Positions 18,145 to 25,700 of a stretch of DNA of 52,435 nt are shown one piece after another (the first letter of the stretch is position 1; every line of letters starts with the position of its first letter). The position numbers were made by a program, and so were the translations under genes. The notes below the pieces were generated by a model that searched no databases, was not told the DNA's origin, and was given only the letters and a program-made list of their open reading frames with translations. This DNA is from Spirochaetia bacterium (GTDB lineage: Bacteria; Spirochaetota; Leptospiria; Turneriellales; JAOUFE01). The stretch is taken from contig JAOUFY010000013.1 of the NCBI GenBank assembly GCA_029857955.1, positions 1 to 52,435 of the forward strand, read 5' to 3'.

Positions 18145-20799
18145 TTAACTGTCTAAAATTCTTTCTATCACTGCCCTGCTAAGGGCTTCACGGGTCAATA
18201 GCTCTTCTTCCATCTTCTTGCGCATGGTGATATCGCGCGCTATGCTAAAATCAATCAGTTTGCCGTTTTTTTCAATTAAATGCGATGAAACTTCTACAGC
18301 AATTACACTGCCGTCTTTATGTAAGTGTTCCGATTCAAATGTTATAAAACCATTTTTTAGTATTTCTGACATTCTGTTTGAAACTTTTGAAGCAAATTTT
18401 GAAGAGACTATGGTTGAAATGTGCTTTCCCACTAACTCTTCTTTTTTATACCCTAACCGAATATATGAGTTTGGATTTATATCTAAAATGCAGCCATTGT
18501 TGAGGTCTAAAAGAATGATAAAGTCATTGGCATATTCAAACAACGTGCGAAATTTATCTTCGCTTTCTTGCAGCATTTTCAGCATATGCTTTCTTTCTGT
18601 AATATCCACAATAAATCCAAAAAGAACTCCTTCGCCAATATTCCAAAAGTTAACAATTGTCTCGACTGGATATATTGAACCGTCTTTTTTTCGATGATAA
18701 TTTTCAAATCGACCATGACCTGTTGTTATTAGTTTTTGCATTTCCTCGGCTCTTTTTTCTTGTGAGCCCTCAACAGTTACATCAAAAATACTTAATTTTA
18801 AAAGCTCGTCCAGGGTATATCCGGAACGTTTTATATATGTATCATTTGCTTCAAGTATTTTACCTTCTTTACTTACCATTAAAAATCCATCTTGTGAAGT
18901 TTCAATAACTGCGCGGTATTTTGCCTCTCGCTTTTTCAGCATGTCTTCAATTTCTTTTCGCATGGTAATGTCGCGATTGATGTTTATAATCATCTGCTTT
19001 CCGTCTTTTTCGATAAATCGGGAATTAACTTCAATAGGTATTATCGATTTATCTTTGCAAATATGAGCAGATTCAAAAATATAAAATCCATGTTCTTTAA
19101 TTATTTTAATTCTTTCTTCAACACTTTCGGAAAATCTAGGCGCGACAATACTTGACAGTTTTTGGCCAACCAATTCTTCTTTTGTATAACCCAAACGATT
19201 ACACGCAAGCGGGTTTATATCAACAATTTTACCGTCATCAACGCCGGCAATGAGTATAAAATCATTTGCGTTTTCAAACAACATACGAAATTTTCGTTCA
19301 TTATGTTCAAGCATATTTGTTATTTTTTTTCGTTGCGAAATATCAATGAAAAAGCCAAACATAACACTGTCATTATTTTCGCCGAAATTGATGATCGTTT
19401 CAACATCCCATATAGTACCATCTTTTCTTCGATGTTGATTTTCAAATTTTTTATAACCTTCGGCGATAACTTTTTTCATATGCGCTGTATTTTTTTCATA
19501 ACTTCCATGAACAGTAAGATCAGGAATGCTCATGGACAAAAGTTCCTTTTCTGTGTACCCTGAATATTTGCAATAGGCCGGGTTAACTTCCAGTATCTTT
19601 CCATTTCGATCCACCATCATAAACCCTTCTTGAAAAGTTTCAATCACAGCACGGTATCTTGTTTCGTTTTTTAAAATTGTACTCTCATAGGCTTTTCGCT
19701 CCGTTATGTCCCGATTTATACTAAACTTAAACTGTTTTCCGTTAATTTCAATGATATGGGCATTTACTTCAATTGGAATAACGGTATTATTTTTACATAG
19801 ATGAGCAGATTCAAAAATAAGACTCTTTTCTTTATATAGCTTTTTTAGTCTAATGCCGACACCTTCCCTAAACTCGGGGGCGACAAATTTAGATAAATGG
19901 CATCCGATCATTTCTTCTTTGGTATAGCCAAGAAGCTCGCAACATGTAGAATTAACATCGACAATGCCGCCGTCTTCATCGGCCATGATCATTATATCTT
20001 TTGCCGACTCAAAGATCATCTTGAATTTTTTCTCGTTTTGTATTAACTTTTGCTCACTAATCTTACGTTCAGTTACATCCACCATCTGGACAATATGTAA
20101 CTTTTCTCCCGATTCATCATTAAAAACACATATGGAACCTTCTACCCAAATTATTTTACCTTCTTTGGTTACATACCGCTTTTGAGCGTGAATTTTGATT
20201 TCGCCGTTTATCAAGCGGTTAAAATCTTCGGAACTCGCCTTTTGATCATCTGGATGAATAATATCTTTAGCTTGAATTGTTTTAAATTCCTCTTTCGTAT
20301 ACCCCAAAAGGTTGCACATTGCATCATTAACATAAACAGATTCACCATTCATTTTACCGATACCCATACAAATTGGCGAATGATCTAAAATTTTTTGCAG
20401 ATCCTCTCTACGTTGAATAAGTTTCTTTTCATTTTTTTTACGCTCGGAAATGTCCCGATGAAAACTTACAATTACTTCCTGACCGTCAATTTCAGCCATG
20501 TTTGCGTTAATTTCTACCGGCAGCAAGTTGCCGTTTTTGCACAATATTTCAGAATCAAAAGTTAAATAGCCTTCTTTAAGTACTTTAGCAATTTGATATG
20601 GTGTGTTTTTCTTTTTTTCGGGAATGGCAAATGCTGCGACATGCTTTCCAGTCATTTCATTTTTGGAGTAACCCCATGCCAGACAACCGTTTTGATTTAC
20701 ATCTATAATGTAACCGGTTTTATCAAAAATTAAAATACAATCTCTAGCCGATTCAAAAACAGTTTCAAACATTTTATCATTTTTTTTCATGATCTCCAT
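18145..20799 (-). CDS. Seven-PAS-domain protein without an output domain
   Basis: 884 residues with no signal or membrane segment: seven PAS domains of about 124 residues each, then a 16-residue stump. Each repeat has the PAS core (for example LEVNPAYCKYSGYTEKEL) and ends in a PAC-type RDI(T/S)xRK motif. Three domain types can be told apart. Type A has FESA-x-D at its start (repeats 1, 3, 5, 7); type B starts YRAVIET-x-x-(E/D)GF (4 and 6); type C starts ILDHSPICMGIG (2). The final residues, REALSRAVIERILDS, match the beginning of another type B repeat, so the protein looks cut at the start of an eighth PAS just before uvrC. No kinase, GGDEF, EAL or HTH domain is present. It may act as a scaffold or be the broken N-terminal part of a larger sensor. 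Confidence 0.9.
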   Translation of the reverse strand: MEIMKKNDKMFETVFESARDCILIFDKTGYIIDVNQNGCLAWGYSKNEMTGKHVAAFAIPEKKKNTPYQIAKVLKEGYLTFDSEILCKNGNLLPVEINANMAEIDGQEVIVSFHRDISERKKNEKKLIQRREDLQKILDHSPICMGIGKMNGESVYVNDAMCNLLGYTKEEFKTIQAKDIIHPDDQKASSEDFNRLINGEIKIHAQKRYVTKEGKIIWVEGSICVFNDESGEKLHIVQMVDVTERKISEQKLIQNEKKFKMIFESAKDIMIMADEDGGIVDVNSTCCELLGYTKEEMIGCHLSKFVAPEFREGVGIRLKKLYKEKSLIFESAHLCKNNTVIPIEVNAHIIEINGKQFKFSINRDITERKAYESTILKNETRYRAVIETFQEGFMMVDRNGKILEVNPAYCKYSGYTEKELLSMSIPDLTVHGSYEKNTAHMKKVIAEGYKKFENQHRRKDGTIWDVETIINFGENNDSVMFGFFIDISQRKKITNMLEHNERKFRMLFENANDFILIAGVDDGKIVDINPLACNRLGYTKEELVGQKLSSIVAPRFSESVEERIKIIKEHGFYIFESAHICKDKSIIPIEVNSRFIEKDGKQMIININRDITMRKEIEDMLKKREAKYRAVIETSQDGFLMVSKEGKILEANDTYIKRSGYTLDELLKLSIFDVTVEGSQEKRAEEMQKLITTGHGRFENYHRKKDGSIYPVETIVNFWNIGEGVLFGFIVDITERKHMLKMLQESEDKFRTLFEYANDFIILLDLNNGCILDINPNSYIRLGYKKEELVGKHISTIVSSKFASKVSNRMSEILKNGFITFESEHLHKDGSVIAVEVSSHLIEKNGKLIDFSIARDITMRKKMEEELLTREALSRAVIERILDS

Positions 20800-21100
20800 G
20801 AATTACCTTCTTAAACAATATTAAGGGTACCTACATTTTGGTATAGCGTGGTTTTTTGGCCATTCATGGCGCGCCAAAATGTCGCCTTTCTACAAAGAAG
20901 TCGCCACTCCCAATATAATAGCAAACATAAAAAATAAAATCATAGATAACGTTTATAAATATACTATTATCGAGTTTATAAAACAAATTTACCCCATTGC
21001 CGTATACTGTCAATTTATTTATCTAAAATTAGAATGATCTTTAAAATTAAAACTTTATTGATTGCAGTTTAATTGTATGACAAAAGTTGATGAAAATTGA
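20800..21100. other. Gap between two PAS genes with an inverted repeat near the downstream start
   Basis: 301 bases. ACATTTTGG (20833-20841) and CCAAAATGT (20874-20882) form a 9-bp stem, and GCCA-TTCA-TGGC lies inside it. This structured segment begins 34 bases upstream of the seven-PAS start, so it may be a leader structure or an operator. The rest is A/T-rich with no recognisable gene. Confidence 0.45.
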
Positions 21101-22225
21101 TCAAAGATCTTTAATCTCTATCATTTGGGCGACTTGAAAAATTTTTCCTGAAGAATCTTTAAAAGTAGTTCCTGTTCCATGTACCCAGACGATCTTGCCG
21201 TCTTTGGTAACATATCGTTTTGCACCGGTTTTGATCTTTGGCATATTTTTTAAAGTTTTTAAATTTTCTTCTGTCATTCCATGATCGCCGGAATGTGTGA
21301 TATCTTTAACATTTAGTTTTGCTAATTCCTCTTTCGTATAACCAAGCATTTTACACATTTCGTTATTTACATAAATTATATTACCGTCTAAATGCCCGAT
21401 TCCCATGGCAATTGGCGAATGATCAATGATCTTTATCATGATTTCCTGACTTTGTTCAATTTCAGTTAAAACCTGTTGCATTTCACTTAAATCTACGACG
21501 AATGTACACATTCTACCTCCGTCAATATTGCAGAAATTGGCATTGACAGAAACCGGCCAGATTTTATCGTCTTTTGTTTTGTGAAAACTTTCAAAAAGTC
21601 CATGACCTTCTTTAATTATATTTTGAAAATTTTCAATTCTTTCCGCCTTGCTGCCCTTGATGGTAAGATCCAAAAAACTCATGTTTATAATTTTATCTTT
21701 AGAATATCCCGAAAGTTTAAGATATTCGTCATTGCAATTTAAAATTTTGCCTTCTTTGTCCATTAAAATAAAACCGTCTTTTAAGTTTTTACTGTTTGAT
21801 CGAATTTGAACATCGGCAAATGTACACATGTTTAAAATTTCTTTCCGTAACGTAATATCACGATAAATGGCAAAAATAGCCTCTCCATCGCCTACATTGA
21901 TTAAACGAGCATTGATTTCAACGGGTAATTGCAATCCATTTTTTGTGCAAAATATAGATTCAAACAAGACCTGGCCGGTAGTAAAAAGTTTAGCAACTTG
22001 TTCAAAGAAATACTTTACTTCTTTTGGAAGTGTAAATTTTAATATATTTTTATCGATAATTTCTTCTCTGGAATAGCCAAACTGCATTTGGCCGTTTGAA
22101 TTTATATCAATAATAACACCGTCTTTATTAAATATTAAAATGCAGTCTCGTGCCGATTCAAAAAACAATCCAAATCTTGCGTTATACTTTTTCTCCATAT
22201 TCATAGATATTGAACATGAACACAT
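21101..22225 (-). CDS. Three-PAS-domain protein without an output domain
   Basis: 374 residues, cytoplasmic. Three PAS domains: the first begins FFESARDCILIFNKDG and ends YRDITLRKE (type A of the neighbouring seven-PAS protein), the second has LKDGFILMDKEGKILNCNDEY (type B), the third has IIDHSPIAMGIG and AKRYVTKDGKIVWVHG (type C). The protein stops right after the third PAC motif (VAQMIEIKDL). No enzymatic or DNA-binding output is visible. It lies upstream of the seven-PAS gene on the same strand (301-base gap) and is probably a paralogue produced by domain shuffling. A start at Met8 or Met10 is also possible. Ligand or cofactor cannot be told. Confidence 0.88.
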   Translation of the reverse strand: MCSCSISMNMEKKYNARFGLFFESARDCILIFNKDGVIIDINSNGQMQFGYSREEIIDKNILKFTLPKEVKYFFEQVAKLFTTGQVLFESIFCTKNGLQLPVEINARLINVGDGEAIFAIYRDITLRKEILNMCTFADVQIRSNSKNLKDGFILMDKEGKILNCNDEYLKLSGYSKDKIINMSFLDLTIKGSKAERIENFQNIIKEGHGLFESFHKTKDDKIWPVSVNANFCNIDGGRMCTFVVDLSEMQQVLTEIEQSQEIMIKIIDHSPIAMGIGHLDGNIIYVNNEMCKMLGYTKEELAKLNVKDITHSGDHGMTEENLKTLKNMPKIKTGAKRYVTKDGKIVWVHGTGTTFKDSSGKIFQVAQMIEIKDL

Positions 22226-22407
22226 CGCTCTTAGATTGTCAATTTTTTTATATTTATTATTAATCCGCTTCTAGTAAAATTTTCTGGTTTGTAAATTTTT
22301 TTAAATTCAAATCAAGAGAAAATCGACTTAAAACTTAATTGTTCTGTATAGTATTTATTGAAACTATGCGCAATCTTCATTAAATTTAATTTAATCAGGA
22401 GTTTTTT

Positions 22408-22773
22408 ATGAATATAGCAATTGTCGGTCTTGGGCGTATCGGTACTTCATTTATCAATAGGGTCATGGATTTAAAGTCAAAAGGAATTTATATCATTGCA
22501 GCTTCGGAAAATGAAGATACAGAAGGGAAAAAAGCAGCAATGGCAAAACAAATTCAAATTTTAACACCAGATGAAATTACAACAATGGGCGATTATCTTG
22601 ATATTATATTTGATTTAACCGGCAATCCAAAAGTTAGAAAAGATTTACGCGACGGATTAAAAAAGCGTAGAAATACATACACTGTAATTGCGCCCGAAAA
22701 CATTGTTCACCTTCTATGGGCAGTCATGGAAGATAAAGCACTGCCTGATGTTCATCTTAATAAAGGCTATTGA
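22408..22773 (+). CDS. Small free-standing Rossmann-fold protein
   Basis: 121 residues. The N-terminus MNIAIVGLGRIGTSFINRVMD has the GxGxxG nucleotide-binding loop of NAD(P)-binding folds, followed by an acidic second-strand region (AASENEDTEG) and IIFDLTGNPKVRKDLRDGL. No catalytic second domain follows; the protein ends soon after VIAPENIVHLLWAVM. From memory, similar about 120-residue modules occur fused in front of PAS-containing sensor kinases, with the same pattern of a strand followed by TG(N/D)P and a C-terminal LxW helix. Its place beside two PAS-only genes (divergent, 182 bases) fits a signalling role such as NAD or metabolite sensing; that is inference. AGGAG lies 8 bases before the ATG. 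Confidence 0.65.
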   Translation: MNIAIVGLGRIGTSFINRVMDLKSKGIYIIAASENEDTEGKKAAMAKQIQILTPDEITTMGDYLDIIFDLTGNPKVRKDLRDGLKKRRNTYTVIAPENIVHLLWAVMEDKALPDVHLNKGY

Positions 22774-22795
22774 ATTAGCTGCTTTAACGATACAT

Positions 22796-25700
22796 TTACT
22801 TGGACATAAATATTCGTTTTACATCTTCTTTTGCTTTTTCAAGCCCCTTGATGACTTCTTTTCTTAAGTCATTTTCATTTTCAATAAGCCAGTCAAGTAC
22901 TCCGGTTGTAAAAGCGTCATTTTCTGCCGCAGCCTTGGTATTGTAGTCAGCAACATACTTTTTCTTTAGCTTATTTGCTTCGTCAGTTTTTTTGGCAGCT
23001 AAAAGTTCCTGATATTTTGACCCTTCAAATAAATCAAAAGAAGCGTTAGCGCCCATAACCGCTAAAACTGATCTTTTTAAAGCCAGATATACAATACCTG
23101 GTCTTAAAAATCTGCTGAATGAATGTATCTGACGACCGCCATAATTTTGATTCAGCACAACAGACACGACAGGCATATTACTCAGCACGTTTACATCAAG
23201 CGATTCTCCGCCGATTTGCTGTATTCGTAATCTCTCTTGCTTTGTTCCGGGAACAAAACCTGGGGCATTTGATAGCATTACCAGTGGTATATTATTTCGA
23301 CTGACAAGCTCTGTAAAAACACGGAACTTCTCTGTTCCGGGCGCATCCGGCGCTCCCCCCATAATGAGCGGTTGATCTGCAATTACTCCTACGGTTTGTC
23401 CGTTTAACCTGGCAAATCCGGTAATTAAACTTGGTCCTTGTGTTTTATCGTTCATTTTTTCATAAAACTCGATAAAGCTTCCTTCATCAAACAATGGTTC
23501 AATTACATTTGCTTTCATATCAAAAGGAACCGATGTATCAGACGGCAAAGTTACTTTTTTAGAAGAAACTTTTATTTCAATTTTTTTGGCAGAGTTTTTG
23601 TCCTTGTTTTGTATCGGATCCAGCAATTCGATAATTTTATGAGCCATGTCAAAAGCTTCATCAACAGAATCGACAATAAAAGCAGCTGTTTTTCTAACCA
23701 CTTCATAGTCGTTCTGGCTTAATTCGCCTTTTTGTACAAAAATCAACGCGTCAACAGAATGATTCATCACAACTTTATGCAGGCCATATTTGTGGGTAAT
23801 GATATGAATCCTGACCCCTGATTTTTGAGAAAGCATTTTCATAAAATCAGTGCGGGCCCTCAGTGTAAGATCGTCTTCTGTAATGGTTTCGTGATACCAA
23901 TTTTTACCGAATAAAATAATCTGGTTAACACCTGTTTTTCTGGCAACGGAAAGAAGCTCCTTGACCTTGGTTACCGTAGCAAAAGATCGAATTCCAAAAT
24001 TTGTACGCGGCCCCATGATGAGAACGGCTCGTCCGCCAATTCGAGCAAATCCTCCAATGGCTGAACCTGATCCATAATACTCTTCTTTCATTGGCAGAAA
24101 AAGTCCTCCGTCAACGTTTCGTAGAATCAACTGGTAATTTAAAACATCCAGTTTTGTTGCCGAACTTTCTTCGGTATCTTCTTTTATTTTAATTCGTTGA
24201 ATTGAAGGTAGACTCGCCTGATCTACAAAAATTTCCTGAATAGAACGAATGTAAGTCATTAGATGAAGTTTATTCTCTGCAATCAAGTCAACGGTTCCAG
24301 TCCATTTACTCATTACCTTTGCGCCGCCAATTTCATAATTGGTGAGATCTTCTCCGGTAACAGATTTAATAACATTCGAACCAGTCAATACTCTGTAAGA
24401 CTGCTCTGCATCAACCATGACCTGTATTGCCATTTGACTCGAACCATATACGTCAAGTCCTGTTGACGAACCGATACCGACTCCAACAATAAAAAATCCA
24501 GTACCTTCATTTAATTTTTTTAAATCAGATGACAGCATTTTATCAAGTTCTGCAAAAAGATTTCGTAAACTTTCGTCAGGAAATTGTTTTGTGTAATTGC
24601 TGAAGGTGGCTTTATCAACTCGACCGCCAAGCAGGGCATTTATCATAAAACCTTCTGCTGCGCGGTTTAATGAAATCATACCCTCTTTAATATTTGCGCC
24701 TGCGCCGTCATTCCAGACGTATAACGGCATATTTTTATGGTATGCAATGTATGCTGCCGCAACATATTTTAAACCCTCAAGATCGCCGCTGGCTCCGCCG
24801 GCGATACGCGAATCTTTCATGTAGAAAAGCGCATTTTTACTGCCAACGGTACCTGAATAAATTTTACCTCCGACAGGTTTTACGATTTCCTTTGCGCTTT
24901 TTGGATCTTTCCAAAGATAATTATCAATGGAATTAATGGTGATGGTATCTATTGAGCCTGGATCAAATGTCTCATTTGCCCATATATCGATAGGCCATTT
25001 ATCTCGATCAAACAATCGCTGGTCTTTGTCGTTTCCGTTTCCATCATAATATGGATTTCTGGAATCTCTTTCAATAAGTAAGTCAAAAGTAAGTCGACCC
25101 TGATTTCGGGCAAGAAAAAGAACTTTTCTTGAAATAGATTGATCCACCGGATGTCTGGCGTCTATAAAAATGGTGGTTCTGTCAACGCTGATATCTGTAA
25201 AAAAACGTAATACGCTCATTCCGCTTCTGGCAAATACCTGATAATTCAGTATTTCAGAGTTGATACCACGAAGATCCATCAAAACAGGTTCTTTACAGGC
25301 ATAAATTTCAATCCAGTTATCCTTTAAAGACTGTTTTGCCTGATACGCTCGAATCAATTGTGTAGCCTGAATACAGGCGACTTCCGTACTTTCGCTGGTA
25401 ATGATTTGATTTCGATCGTCTCTTAAAAATTCAATGTTATCTACAAAAGCAATGGCAAGATATTTTTTTATCTTTTCATTTTTTAATTCGCTTACTTGAT
25501 ATATAACAATGTTTTGAAACATGGAGTACAAGCGTTTAATTTTAAAGTTTTTCTTTAATTTATCTAACGACGCATTTATTTCTTTTTTCATCCACTCAGA
25601 CATGGAGTCTTCAATTAAATCATCATAAGGCTTTTTTATCGACTGTTCAACGCTGGAAATTACTTCGTCTCGAGAATGACCGTTAAATGATGAGAATACA

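Noticed and set aside
18218..18697. 159-codon rightward frame antisense to the seven-PAS gene
   Set aside because: The opposite strand has unmistakable PAS repeats; similar antisense frames recur in each repeat.
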